From positions 1,798,001-1,862,000 of the forward strand of contig JAPVLO010000522.1 in assembly GCA_027257055.1 (NCBI GenBank): a stretch of 64,000 nt of DNA. The letters run 5' to 3'. This DNA is from Cephalopachus bancanus. Lineage: Eukaryota; Chordata; Mammalia; Primates; Tarsiidae. Under the pieces are notes generated by a model that searched no databases, was not told the origin of the DNA, and saw nothing but the letters and a program-made list of their open reading frames with translations. Each line of letters begins with the position of its first letter. Position 1 is the stretch's first letter. The translations under genes and the position numbers were made by a program. Of the stretch, positions 20,968 through 32,250 are shown piece after piece.

Positions 20968-21134
20968 AAAGAAGGGGGATGGAGAGGGACTGGCAGTAGT
21001 GGGAAACTGCCAGGGGAGGGAGGGGCACACCTCATCAACAAGGGTATCTACATAACAAACATTTGTATACCAAACATTGAATTGTGCCCCAGATATTTAA
21101 AATTAAAAACAAATGTTGCTTCCTTTTATCCTAA

Positions 21135-21448
21135 AAACCTAAAGCAAACCTATGCTCTCAGTCCTGCTGAGCCCTGTTGTGACTTCAGGAGGCAACGTGA
21201 CACTCTAGTGTGGGTCAAGACCGGGATTTGAAGGAATTTGAAAGATTCATTCTAATTAAGGAAAAAGAACACAGACTTGTGGACACTGGACTCACAGCAA
21301 CACCCTGGTGGGCAGATTCCGGCCCTGTTCCCTGGGTGTCCGGTGACCCGCAGTCACAAGTGGACCTTCAGATGCTGTCTATTTCATTACAGGAACACTC
21401 TTCAGGTGTGGTCAGAATGAAGTGATCCCCTGGAGATCCTGGTCTCAG
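21135..21448 (+). pseudogene. LILR-like copy 3, D2 Ig exon
   Basis: One frame reads 'SKPMLSVLLSPVVTSGGNVT', which is diagnostic for LILR D2. A TAG then stands just before the first Ig cysteine ('CGSRPGFEG'), followed by frameshifts and further stops. The exon ends 'LEILVSG'-like before a GTGAGG donor at 21449. Spacing to D3 (215 bp) is normal for LILR genes. Confidence 0.85.
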
Positions 21449-21663
21449 GTGAGGGAAGCCATGGCCTTTCCTTGTGCTACCTTGGGACACCAGGTAAGTT
21501 CTGAGGACACTGACTCAAAGGCAGTCCAAGGACAAAGAAGAGATGATGAGAACAGAAAATACACAGTGAGAAAAACAATGCTGAAATTCCCTGTGAGGAT
21601 GGTTACAGAGGGAGGAGTGTGGGAGAAACCAGCCCTGCAGTCCCAGGTCCTCTTTCCCTCCAG

Positions 21664-21957
21664 AAGTGTCTAGGAAACCATCCCTCCTGACCCAGCAAGG
21701 CCCTGTCTTGGACCCTGGAAAGAGTCTGACCCTCCACTGGTGCTGTAATGCCACTGATGACAGGTTCACTCTCTCCAAGGAGAGGGGATAGGACTTCCCC
21801 CAGCACCATGGTTGGTAGGCCAAGGCTGGGCTTTCTCAGACTGACTTCCTCCTGGACCCTGTGAGTGACTCCCATGGGTCAGTAAAGATGCTACAGAGGA
21901 CACATCCTCTCCTCCGAGTGGTCAGACCCAGTGACTACCTGGACATCCTGATCACAC
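21664..21957 (+). pseudogene. LILR-like copy 3, D3 Ig exon
   Basis: After acceptor 'ccctccag' the frame begins 'VSRKPSLLTQQGPVLDPGKS' and continues 'RFTLSKERG', stop, 'AKAGLSQTDFLLDPVSDSHG', then shifts and ends 'SDYLDILIT'. At least two stops and one frameshift are present, and the donor GT has become AT ('cacacatgagg'). The order and distance to D2 and D4 match LILR genes. Confidence 0.87.
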
Positions 21958-22182
21958 ATGAGGAGACCAATGGGTTGAGTCAGAGGACCAGACTCTGCAC
22001 AGGATCTGCTGGGGGAGCCCCAGGTGGTGATGGCTCTCAAGGAAAGGAAAGACAGGATGTGGGAGGGAGAGAGACTGAGATAAAACAGAAACAGAGAATG
22101 AAGATCCCCAGAGAGAGGCCTTGGTGACATCTCAGCTCAGAGCAAGGTAGAAACAGTCCTTCACCTGTCCTTTTCTCTCTAG

Positions 22183-22455
22183 GACAGTTCCATGACAGAC
22201 GCTTCTTCCATGGTAACCTCAGGAGAGGATGTGAGCCTGCTGTGTCCATTGTAGATCCCAGTGAACTCTTTCATTCTGTGCAAGGGGGGCCCCCTCCTGC
22301 ATCTAATATCAGAGTGCCGAGGTCAGCTGTATCCAGGTGACATCCCCATGAGTCTTGTCACTTCAGCCCTCGAGAGAACCTACATGTGCTGTCTCACAAA
22401 TAACCTCCCCTCACCTGTTGTCGCATCCCAGTTACTCCCTGGAGCACACGATCCT
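22183..22455 (+). pseudogene. LILR-like copy 3, D4 Ig exon
   Basis: After acceptor 'ctctctag' the exon opens 'GQFHDR', typical of LILR D4. 'SFILCKGG' and 'RTYMCCLTNN' follow in shifted frames and mark the two halves of the Ig fold. A TAG interrupts near the first cysteine. The 3' end is approximate. Confidence 0.78.
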
Positions 22456-22777
22456 AACCCTGTCCTATCTGAGCTCAAAGAGTCAGTACAGGACCCTTTC
22501 CTCAGAAGAGCTCTAGGCAATATGGAATGTTGGGAGTGAAGGGGGATGGTCCACGGTAGAGAGTCCAGGACATCCCACTCCTGGGTACCCACTCCTGAGG
22601 ACTTCATTAAGGTAGAGAACAGAGAGGTCTGGAAGGTGATGTGGGCGAACTTCAGAGGGTATTTGATTAGACTGAGGGTAGAACATAGAGACCCCACCCA
22701 CTCACCTCTTGATATCTCCATCGCAGAATCAGAGCCATGTGTGATGGGAACACAATTACTGATCCAATCAAATATTC

Positions 22778-23194
22778 TTTTTTTTCCCTGTTAGGTAATT
22801 TCTTTTTTTCCCCTTTATTTTGAAGATGTGGTTACAATTCAGGGTTAGGTATACAAATGTTCATTAAGCAGGTACTATTGTTGATGAGGTGTGCCCCTCC
22901 CTCCCCTGGCAGCTTCCCTCAACTGTCAATTCCACCCTGAGAGTTTTCCACTACTGCCGATCCCTTTCTTATAGTATTATGATAATTGCTCAATGTCCAC
23001 TTATCAGTAAGAACACATGGTACTCTGTTCTTTGTTTCTGTGTTAGATCACTGACTATAACTGACCCTAAAATCCATTCAAGATGCCGTAAAGTCCATAT
23101 GTTTGCCCTTCTTTATGGCTGCACAATATTCCACTGTGTATTTTTTTATTCAATCCAGCTCTGATGCACAGCATGGTTGGTTCCATATTTTTGC
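22778..23194 (-). mobile_element. 5'-truncated L1 3' end with perfect 15-bp target duplication
   Basis: Minus-strand L1 3' UTR, about 417 bp, with its poly(A) visible as T-runs at the left end. The 15-bp sequence tccaatcaaatattc occurs at 22763-22777 and 23195-23209, fixing both ends. Similar sequence is at 50128-50560. It inserted into the intron between the D4 and stalk exons of LILR-like copy 3. Confidence 0.95.
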
Positions 23195-23209
23195 TCCAAT
23201 CAAATATTC

Positions 23210-24137
23210 CAAACACATGTCTATTTGCAAAATTCGTGGAGGGGTCTGTTCCTCAAGGAGAAGAGAGAAGAATGGACATTAATGGCAATTTTTATGTGCC
23301 ATCCTGGGGTTCCAAGGGTGGAAAATTTTACCCTCTGTGCTGATCAGAGGAAAGGGCGGTGTCCAGGAATGAAGGAGAAACCAGAGCTGATAGGATGGAG
23401 AAGCCAGGACTTTCCTCTTTGAGCTGGATTCCCAGGAACTACCACTACTCCTTGGGGTACAAGGGTCTGGGTATGGGGTTGGAGGGGAGAAAAAATACAG
23501 GGGCTTGGTTTAGGAGCGAGGATGGGAGAGATCACTGGGATGTGGGACTGAGTCTCCTGGGAGATGGGACTTCTGAGAAAGCCTCTACATCTCCTGCAAT
23601 AGTTACCCAACTGCATAAGGAGGAGCTGCCTCGATGTGGCCTTCAAGCATCTTCATTTCTGTCCTTCTTGGACATCTGGGATGGGATGATCCTAGACCTG
23701 CTCCCACGGTTAGACCTCTGTTTTCTGTACTGCTTTACCCCTCATCCATGGAACCTCAGTCTTCATCCTTGAAAAATTAGAAACTCTCATCTTCAGCAGA
23801 ATTGGCTGCCTTGTTCTTGTTTCCAGGATTCCACAGAGGGAACACAAGGGCTCAATTATTTCTGAATTGGGAGACCTTGTTTCTTGGTAATCTTGAGCTC
23901 TTGGGCTTAAGTAACCTTTCTTCCTAAATGCTCAGACACACATTCTGAGTTCCCAAAACACAGAGAGGCTGAAGAATCCAATGAGGTCATGAGAAGGAAC
24001 CCTGCCACAGCAGAGAATGTGCTCATTAAGGATCAACGTTATGTTACACCAGGAGTAATGCGGGTATACAAGAATGCCCAGAGAGATGCTCGGGTTTCCT
24101 CAGTTCATCACCAACATCACGATTTTGGGATTTTCAG
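23210..24137 (+). pseudogene. LILR-like copy 3, D4-to-stalk intron
   Basis: Intronic sequence without a supported exon. At 23935-24030 it contains an LTR-like piece ('agagaggctgaagaatccaa') matching 7085-7215. The 137-codon open frame at 23359-23772 has no domain I recognise and lies wholly in the intron. Confidence 0.6.
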
Positions 24138-24188
24138 GAGCAACTAAAACCAGTAGTCCATCACAAAACAAGTCAGACTTCAAGGCTG
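24138..24188 (+). pseudogene. LILR-like copy 3, stalk exon
   Basis: 51 bp between acceptor 'gattttcag' and donor GTGAGT, coding for 'TSSPSQNKSDFKA'-like stalk. It is the best preserved of the three stalk exons. Confidence 0.82.
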
Positions 24189-24333
24189 GTGAGTGAGAAG
24201 ATGCTCTTAAGTATGAGGCTGGGCACAGAGGATTGGGTTCTGCTGAGGAGAGGCGGGTGTCCTGGGTGGAAGTTTCCCCGAGTGATTTTTTGTATGCCCT
24301 GACTTCTATGACCATTTCGTCCTCAATCCTCAG

Positions 24334-24520
24334 TCTCACAACCCCAGGATTACACAGTGGGGAATCTCATCCACATGGGTATGCAAGGCTTGATCCTGGT
24401 GGTGCTTAGGTTTCTGCTATTTGGTGCTCGTCACAGCCAGGGAAGCCCCAAATGGGCAGTTAGAAGGTCACCCCCAAAGACAGCAACTTACTCTTCAGGA
24501 TGTTAGAGATTTGGAATCAA
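24334..24520 (+). pseudogene. LILR-like copy 3, membrane/cytoplasmic exon
   Basis: After acceptor 'aatcctcag' the frame reads 'SQPQDYTVGNLIHMGMQGL', then 'ILVVLRFLLFGARHSQGS', and runs some 20 codons further to a stop. This is an open, short-tailed, activating-type LILR membrane exon without ITIMs. The Arg expected at the start of the helix is His (CAC). The exon itself is intact, but D1-D4 of the same unit are not. Confidence 0.87.
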
Positions 24521-25190
24521 ATCTGATGATTCCAAGAAGTTCTGGAAGAAAGTCTAGGACATATGTTGGGAAAGTCTAGGACATATGTTGTCTGTTGAGA
24601 ATATCGAAGAGTAGACATGAATTGGGTGCTAGAAAATGTCAGGGTGTGTGTGGTTGACTTTTTCTTCACCAAAGTGTGGTTCTTTCCCTCCTTCTCGTGG
24701 TTGACTTTCCTTGACTGCCCCCTCCCATTTTTCTCTCCCTAATGACATGAGGTTATATCCTCCATGATAAGTTAAGGCCATGATAAGTTAGGGCTCATGC
24801 CTCTGTGACCTCATGCTTTGCTTCACTTTTATGTAATATAGCTTTTTTAATTTTTGACCACTATGACATTCCCTGTTGTAAACTATTGAGTCTCTCATAA
24901 CATAGCACTTTAAATTAATAGCTGAATAGTCAAAAATCAGAATCTTGTCTGAAAAAGTACAAAATGATGCCCCGCCACCTCTTTTCCCTGCCACTTAACA
25001 CTCTTCCATAAATGCTACCTGTGTAGTTTCTCCAAAAATATCATCACTAGCAATTAACACACAGATATTTGATGAGGAAGCCTGGTGGTATGCTGACAGA
25101 CTGGCCTTCTGATAAACAGATAGTTATTTGAAAAGCCTTAATTTGTGCCATTTGCTGATTACTGTGGTATATATGTCTCTTGTCACTTCC
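24521..25190 (+). pseudogene. LILR-like copy 3, 3' UTR and flank
   Basis: Paralogous to 7651-8480, with 'gcttcacttttatgtaata' near 24820 as a shared landmark. A small direct duplication ('aaagtctaggacatatgttg') lies at 24552-24592. At about 25190 the match ends and D4/intron-like sequence of another unit begins. Confidence 0.65.
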
Positions 25191-25340
25191 CAATGATGCC
25201 CTGGGTTTCATGGTCTCATTTGAAGGGTCCTGACACTGCTCCTTCTGAGCTCAAAGGGTCAGCTCAGGACCCCGCCACAAGGAAATCTGTGGGCTGGGAA
25301 GGAGTTAGGGGAGCTCTGAGGAAGAGTCAGGCAGTGGAAT
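25191..25340 (+). pseudogene. Fragment of an LILR-like D4 end/intron
   Basis: The stretch around 'ctgagctcaaagggtcagctcaggaccc' matches 22470-22500, just after D4 of copy 3. It is therefore the tail of another unit, joined to copy 3 flank without the intervening exons. Confidence 0.55.
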
Positions 25341-25589
25341 ATTCAACTCTCAGACGGGAGAAGGCCAGTGCCCCCAGACATCCCACCTTGTTCTTCATCT
25401 CTTGGGTCCAGATGGTGCCAAATAATCAAAGGGAGGGTGATTGAAAATGTCACAGAACTGGTGAAGGGGCAGGTTTGAGTGAAGGTTAGGGCTCCTGGGC
25501 ATCTCTAGTCCCTCAATCCTTTTCTCTGTCCAATCCAAGAATCCTCTAAGCCCCCTCCCACAGGGCTCATCTGGTACCCCAGTGATTAG

Positions 25590-26070
25590 CTCTCCCTTGT
25601 GAGGGATGCCCCTGTGCCTAGCCCACATCTGAGATGGCTGAAACAGTGACTGGTCCCCTTCAACTATGGGTGCTCTAGTGACTGCCCATCCTCTGTGTTT
25701 GGTGTGCAGTAACTGATCCTCCTCTGTGATGGGTGCACCAGTGTCTGGTCCTCTTCCATGCTGACTTTCCCAGTTATTAGTCCTCCTTTGGAATGGGTGC
25801 CTCAGTGATTTACCCTCCTCTGTGTTTGCTGCTTCCCTGAGTGGCCCTCTTCTATGATTGGTGCTCCAGGGACTTGCTATTTCCTGTAGTTGGTGCTCAG
25901 GGGCTGGCTCTCATCTGTGATGGGTACCTGAGTGAACTTTTCCTCTCAGAGATAGGTGACACAAGGACTAGTCCTCATCCATAATGTATTCCCTAGTAAC
26001 AAGCCCTCTTCTGTGCTGGGTACGCCAGACACTAGCTCGTCTCTGTTATGGATGACCAGTTGGTGATTCA
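25590..26070 (+). repeat. Degenerate minisatellite, unit about 36-40 bp
   Basis: A repeated phrase of the form 'ggtgctccagtgactggtcctcctctgtgat' recurs roughly a dozen times with drift and indels. The unit is about 36-40 bp by eye. It lies between LILR-like units. No open frame spans it. Confidence 0.75.
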
Positions 26071-26883
26071 CTGAAGTCTCTTGGTTAAGAAGATGTACTG
26101 ACACCCTGAGAAAGTTCTGAGTCACTCAAAGAATATCATGACACCTCAAAATGCTCGGGGACAGGCTTGTGTCCAGCAGGTTGGGAATTAGGAAGATTCA
26201 TGATCAGTGTCCAGAGACTCCAAATGACTCTGAGTTTGGGTTGGTGGGTAGGGTCAGGGCAGGGAGGGATGTTGGGGCCCAGCCTGAGAGAGGAGCAATC
26301 AGGCTGAAGTGGGGACCAGGACAACCCAGCACATGCCCTAGGCCACCCAGACATGTGAATGTGGTTGTCAAACCTTGCTTCTGCCCATGCTGAGAACCAC
26401 AACTGTAAACCCTCAGAAATGGTAAGAGCCCTTCCTGGGCCTGCCTATGGTTTTCCCCAAGGCCACGGCTCAGAGACATCGCATGCCCTCTGGTAACATG
26501 GCCCTGCTTTCTGTCCTCTGCACAATGTCACTGTCACTGCTGCAGCTGAGACAGGCTCCCTGCAGAATCAAGTCCTAGGAGGCTTCCCTGGAGGTCTCCT
26601 CTCCTAAGAGATCACAGCCAGGGTCAGAACTGAAAGGAACATTTGGAGAGAATGAGGCCCAGATGGGGAAGGTCTTGTCCAATCGCCATACTCAGGGAAG
26701 ACTAAAGGGATGACATAACTCAGCTCCTGCATTCCATGGGCCCCATCCTACCTTCTCCACTCAGTTCTTCACTCACCCCTCTGTGTCCTGACTCTGTGAG
26801 GCTGAGGGGATGATGTCTCAGGCCTCCCATGTCAGCAAAAAAGGGAGAGAGGTCATAGGACTCAACCTCTCATTTCCTTCCAG
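26071..26883 (+). other. LILR-like copy 4, upstream flank and intron
   Basis: The last 100 bp ('atgatgtctcaggcctcccatgtc' and the polypyrimidine before 'ttccag') look like the intron before an LILR D1 exon. I could not identify a leader exon. The overlapping open frames at 26136-26479 on both strands are mirror shadows and not supported as genes. Confidence 0.5.
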
Positions 26884-27154
26884 GGGCCCTCCCCAAACTA
26901 AAATGGGCGAAGGGAGTCTCTGTGACTACCTGATTGATGGCTGTGAACACCTGACATCATGGCATTCTGGAGGCCTAGAGTGTAACCTCAATAAAGTTGG
27001 GCCTCAGTGATCTGGGACAGAGAGAGCCCAGGCAGATGCCAGGCAGAGTCCTCCATTCAATTATGACAGATGAACACACAGGACAATACCACTATCACTA
27101 GTAGAGTCTTCCTAGCGGTCACAGTAGAGTGACCCCTGGAGCTGTTGGTGACAT
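26884..27154 (+). pseudogene. LILR-like copy 4, D1 Ig exon
   Basis: Acceptor 'ttccttccag' is followed by 'GALPKLKWAKGVSV', the LILR D1 opening, which soon meets stops. 'MTDEHTGQYHYH' marks the second Ig half, with His where the Y-x-C cysteine should be. The exon closes in a shifted frame as 'PLELLVT' before GTGAGA. Multiple disruptions make it a pseudogene. Confidence 0.8.
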
Positions 27155-27301
27155 GTGAGAGGACACTCGTAGTCCCCACCCCAGCCTCTGCCCTCAGGAA
27201 GAGATCGGTTCACAGGGATATCACCCTTCTCACAGCACAGACCTGGGGAATCATGTGGGGAGTGTGAGCCCCATTTAACATGGTGCCTCCTTCTCTCCTG
27301 G

Positions 27302-27595
27302 GAACTTATGGCAAACCCAGCCTCTCAACTCTGCCCAATGCTGTGGTAACCCCAGGAGAAAATGTGACACTCCAGTGGGGCTCATTTGGGGGATTTTTCA
27401 GGTTTATTCTAACTGAGGAGGGGGAAAATAAGCTCTCCTGCACCCTGGACTCACAGCAACACCCCCGTGGATAGGTCGAGACTGTGTTCTCTGTGGGCCC
27501 CGTGACCGCAGGTAGAAGTTCAGATGCCATGGCTATTACAGGAGCATCCCAGGGGTGATAAGACTCCAGTGATGCCCAGGATCTCTTGGTCTCTA
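27302..27595 (+). pseudogene. LILR-like copy 4, D2 Ig exon
   Basis: The frame '[20 protein letters not shown]' then '[20 protein letters not shown]' is LILR D2 and stays open to the 'HPRG' stop (27474). The first Ig cysteine is Trp (NVTLQW). The acceptor reads GG instead of AG ('ctctcctgg'). A donor GTGAGG follows at 27596. Confidence 0.88.
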
Positions 27596-27828
27596 GTGAG
27601 GAAGTCCCAACTTTGATTTTGCCCATATTTTGTTTGAGACACCAGCCACATTGCTGTAAGCATTGCTATGTGGGAGTTTTTAGAGGGAGAGTGGAATGAT
27701 GGGAACAAGGGCTTCTGGGACCAGAGACACATAGTGTGAGGGAAGGTGAGAGCCCCAGAGTCAAATCAGCAGAAAGGAAGAATTTGAAAGGAACAAGCCC
27801 TACATTCCTGACTCCTGTATCCCTCCAG

Positions 27829-28121
<293 letters not shown>

Positions 28122-28715
28122 TTGAGGAACCCAGCAGGTTCAGTCAAGGATTCGGACTTTGCACAGACCCTTCCAGGGGAGCTCCAGGTGGCAATGGTCA
28201 AAATGAGGGGTGGAGTTCTCAAGGGATAGGGAGACAGAGAGAAACAGCAGGTGAGGAGAGAAATACTAAGACAAAAGAGACAGAAAGAGAGATTGAGAGT
28301 CCTCAGAGAGAGAGAGATCCTGGAGAGGTCTCATGAATTTCTCCCACAAACCAAGGCAGACAGTGTAAAATCTCTTATTTCCTCACACTTTTGATTTGCA
28401 TACAAGAACAAATCCATACAGTTTTGCCCATGATTTCTCCTCATCCATGTCCCTCAGTCCATTAGTTCAAGCCCAAATGTAGACTTAAGTTATCTTGTCT
28501 GTGCCACTTCAGAGTAGGTCCCTCCACTCCAAACCCTTACTTTGAGCTAATTTTTATTAGTCTTATGGTTTCAACCTTATCTGTCACTGACCCTTCCTTA
28601 TCAAAATCCTTCCTCAAGAATCCGCCATCCTCCAAAATAGACTTGAGCATCTTTTCCTGACATTCAGTGTTGCCAATGATGATAAGTGAGATAAATTTTC
28701 CAGCCCCCAGAAAAC
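28122..28715 (+). other. LILR-like copy 4 intron remnant and flank
   Basis: Purine-rich intron sequence ('gagacagaaagagagattg') parallels the D3-D4 intron of copy 3 up to about 28340. D4, stalk and membrane exons are absent. The rest up to the hAT element is unremarkable. Confidence 0.55.
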
Positions 28716-31308
28716 AGGGTTGTCAGTCTCCAACCCCTGGACCATGGACTGTTGCCTGTCCATTGCCTATTAGGAATTTGGGTATGAGGAGGTGAGCAGG
28801 AGGTGAGCAGTGGTGGGCAAATGAGCAAAGTTTCACCTGTATTTACAGCCACTCCACTTTGCTTATATTCACCTGAGTTCTACCCTCTGTCAGATCAGCG
28901 GTGGGATTAGATTAGATTCTCTGAATCCTATTGTAAACTGCATATGTGAAGCATCTAGTTTATGCACTGCTTATGAGAGTCTAATGCCTGAGGATCTGAA
29001 GTGGAGCTGAGGGATGATGCTAGCTCTGGGGAGCAGCTGTAGATATATAGATTAACATTAATACTGATGTTTGTCTTCACAGAGAACATAATAAATGAAT
29101 TGCTTGCAGACTCCTATCAAAACTCTGTCAGTGAGTGACAAGTACATTGATGTGCATCCATTGTACAGTTGCATCTGGCGACAGGCTTTAAGTCAGGATA
29201 TGACACTTATTATAGTCCATTCATTCCTCACCCATTATTTTATTTACCACTTCCAATCTCGCCTCTTTCCCACACTGGGCACTTGTCTCAGTCACAGTTT
29301 TAATAAGCCCCAAAACTAACCCCAGTCAAAATGAGTGAAAAACAAACATCACTGGAGAGCTTTTTTGAAAAGAGGAAAGGACACAATGATGACACTCCAG
29401 AATACTCTAAGACTGCCAACGAAAAGATAGCTGCATTAAAAAAAACCGGTAAGTCCTACCTAAATTATGGGTTCATTGCAACAGGTGATTAACATTCTCC
29501 AAGCCTGCTTTGTATAATAAACGTTGACTGGTTAGCCTATGAAGCCATAAAACCTTCAAAACCGCTTCAACACATAAAGACCAAGCAAGTCTTTGGAGTT
29601 TTTCAAAAGAACAAAATGTGAACATGAAGCACAGAATCAATTACTGAAGACCATCACTTCACCAAAAGTGTCTGTACTGAGAGCATGATTCTTAGTGACT
29701 AACCACATTGCTAAAGCTAAGAAGCTTTTTACTATTGTGAAGAGCTGACCCTGCCTGCTGCTAAGGACAATTGTCATGAACTTTTAGGAGAGACTGCAGT
29801 TCAAAACGTGTCATCTGTTCCTCTTTCTTCTAGCACCATATCTAGACGAATTGTGAAATAACAGAGGATATTGAGGCACAATTGCTAGAGAGGATTCCTG
29901 AGTTTTGGTGACGAGTCTACCACTGTTGACAAGACAATGATGCTTGCTTTTGTGTGATATATGTTTCAGGAGAATATGCATGAGGGTATACTGTATGCAC
30001 TTTTGTAGCCAACTAATGCCACAGCTGTAGAGCTATTCAAGTCTTTGAATGATTACATAACAGGAAACCTGATTTGGTCATTTTCTACTGGTATATGCAC
30101 AGAGGGAGCAATTGTCACAGCTGGACGGCTTCTTGGTTTCACCACTCAGGTCAAAAAGGTGTCTCCTGAATTTGATTCTATGCACTACATCATTCATAGG
30201 GAATTCAGGTTAGCCAAAAATATGTCACCTAAACTTTACAATGTTTTGCAGAATGTGAGTAAAATTATCAACCACATTAAAGTACATGCCCTTAACATAT
30301 GTTTGCTCATGAGCTCTGTGAGGAGATGAAAGCAGAGCACACGTTTCTTCAGAGCCTGATAACCTTCTCTTACACACAAAAGTGAGAGGGTTTTTTTAAA
30401 GGTAGATCACTGACCAGAGTTTTCAGTTATGAGAGATACTCCATAGATTTCATTTGGAAAGATAGCCATCACTGGCAACACATTTCAGTAACACAGAATG
30501 GGTGACAAAACTTGGTAACTTTTATGACATATTCAACCTGCTCAACAACCTCAATCTGCCACTTCAGGGAAAAATGACAATGTATTCAAGTCAGCAGATA
30601 AATTGGCTACATTCAAAGCCAAACTGGAATAATAGGGGCAATGAGTGACCAATGGGATTTTTGACGTTTCAAACATTAGCAGAGATTTTGAAAAAGTCTG
30701 TGCCAGCGCCTTCTTTCTCCCATCTGGTGCATGATTGCCTATCTCTGACTTCAAAAGATTTTGGCCATTACTTCCTAACCACAAAATACCCCCAAATTAG
30801 GAAGGAATGTGTATGCAATCCACTTGTGAACAAGCCAGGTGAGTCAAGTTTGTCCATGCCAGAAGTTGATCATTTGAGATTGCAAATGACAGTGGCCTTT
30901 AAAGTCTGTTTCAGACAACTTGGAATCTCTACCCATTCTGGATTAAAGACAAAATTATATCCTAAGATTGCCACAAAAGCACTGAAAGCCTGTTTCCATT
31001 TCCAACATCCCATCTTTGGGGAGCAGGGTTTTCTGCAATGACAGCAACCAAAATGAGATTACAGGGTAGAATGGACATAAGCAACACACTTTGGATATCA
31101 CAGTCTCCAATCACCCCATTGATTTTGAATTATGGTGAGTTGTATAATATTTTATTGTATATTACAATGCAATAATAATAGAAATAAAGGGAACAATAAA
31201 TGTAATGTACTTAAATCATCCCCAAACCATCCCTCCCTCCCTGTGATGGAAAAAATATCTTCCACAAAACCAGTCCCACATGCCAAAAAAAGTTGGGGAC
31301 TGCCACTG
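28716..31308 (+). mobile_element. hAT (Charlie/ZBED-like) DNA transposon, nearly full length
   Basis: About 2.6 kb. The left end has 'gtcagtctccaacccc' and the right end has its inverse 'gttggggactgccactg', consistent with hAT terminal inverted repeats. The flanks cagaaaac (28708-28715) and tagaaaac (31309-31316) match 7 of 8, as expected for the 8-bp hAT duplication. The left arm is non-coding and GC-poor; the middle holds the transposase remnant. It lies just beyond LILR-like copy 4. Confidence 0.85.
29331..31075 (+). pseudogene. hAT transposase remnant (ZBED5/SCAND3-like)
   Basis: ATG at 29331 opens 'MSEKQTSLESFFEKRKG' and 'SYLNYGFIATGD', the N-terminal region of the vertebrate ZBED5/SCAND3-type hAT transposase group, which stops after about 50 codons. 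A central open piece (30045-30329) carries 'WSFSTGICTEGA', around the region of the second catalytic acid in hAT enzymes, and 'IIHREF'. A C-terminal piece (30652-31041) carries 'FQTLAEILKK' and a dimerisation-region-like end. Many stops and frameshifts separate them. The family cuts and pastes DNA in the nucleus; this copy is inactive. A domesticated gene is unlikely because the frame is broken and TIRs persist. Confidence 0.85.
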
Positions 31309-31919
31309 TAGAAAACAAATAAATTCCACTCACCATTTTTCCTTCCCTAGAAATCCACAACCTGAGTGATCAACATGTTCTCAACTTTTCACAGTCAGTT
31401 CCCTGGGATAATTCTAATCTAGAAAACATCTTTCCAATACTTCACTATGATGAATGCAATGAAGTCTTTCTGTGTTTATGATATAGGGATTTTGTAAGGG
31501 TTGCATGTAAACCACTTAGGATTCTTACTGAAACATCACCTAGCAGCCAGGTAACTCTTGGCATTTTATCACAGTACGTTATTTTTACAGTCTTCCTGTC
31601 ATTCACTTTCTAAACACGGGTTCTTTTCATAAAACAGCAATCTACTTATACTTACCATTGCTTAAAATTGACTTGATGTTCTATGAGGAAAAAAATGAAA
31701 AATACTTGCAGGGTACACAAGATCCAGTTTCCTGAATTTTCTGGATGACTCTAAGTTCTGAGAATAGTTCATGCTATTTCTGACTGAGGATGCCTACTCC
31801 TCACCACTCTAGCAGGGATGACTACTCAGGCACTGATCTCTCCTTCTACAGATGTCTCCTGAAGCTCACTTGATACTGTATCTTATTTTTTCCTGTTTTT
31901 TTCTTTTTCTTTGCACACA
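31309..31919. other. Intergenic DNA, nothing recognised
   Basis: No exon or repeat is recognised except a short (ca)n at about 31916-31926. Confidence 0.5.
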
Positions 31920-32250
31920 CACACAGAAACCATGAGATAATGGAAGCTGAGAAGTTACAAGATCTGCAGTTGGAAAATTGGAAACCAGGGGCAGTCAATG
32001 GTGTAATTTACAGTGCAAGTTCAAAGCTAAAGGCTAGAGAAGAGCAATGTCCTGGCTACACCAGTGAGACAGAACTCATTCGACCTTTCTTCATCTTTTA
32101 TTCCATTTGATCCATCCACAGTTTATCAAAAATCTGCTTCACTTAGTACAACAATTCAATGTGATTCAGAAACACACTCACAGGCATGCCCAGAATAATT
32201 TTCAACCCAGTATCTAAGTGCTGCATTCATCAATCGAGTTGATGCAAAAT
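31920..32250. repeat. Old interspersed repeat, unassigned
   Basis: Starts 'ggaagctgagaagttacaag' and later has 'aacacactcacaggcatgcccagaataatt', phrases of a dispersed mammalian repeat. It is partly similar to 14935-15310. Confidence 0.5.

Noticed and set aside
23359..23772. 137-codon frame as a possible gene
   Set aside because: It is wholly inside the D4-stalk intron of LILR-like copy 3, with no domain and overlapping antisense frame.
26136..26479. Overlapping frames of 80-91 codons on both strands near the LILR-like D1 exon
   Set aside because: No Ig or other domain; mutually antisense; no splice context.
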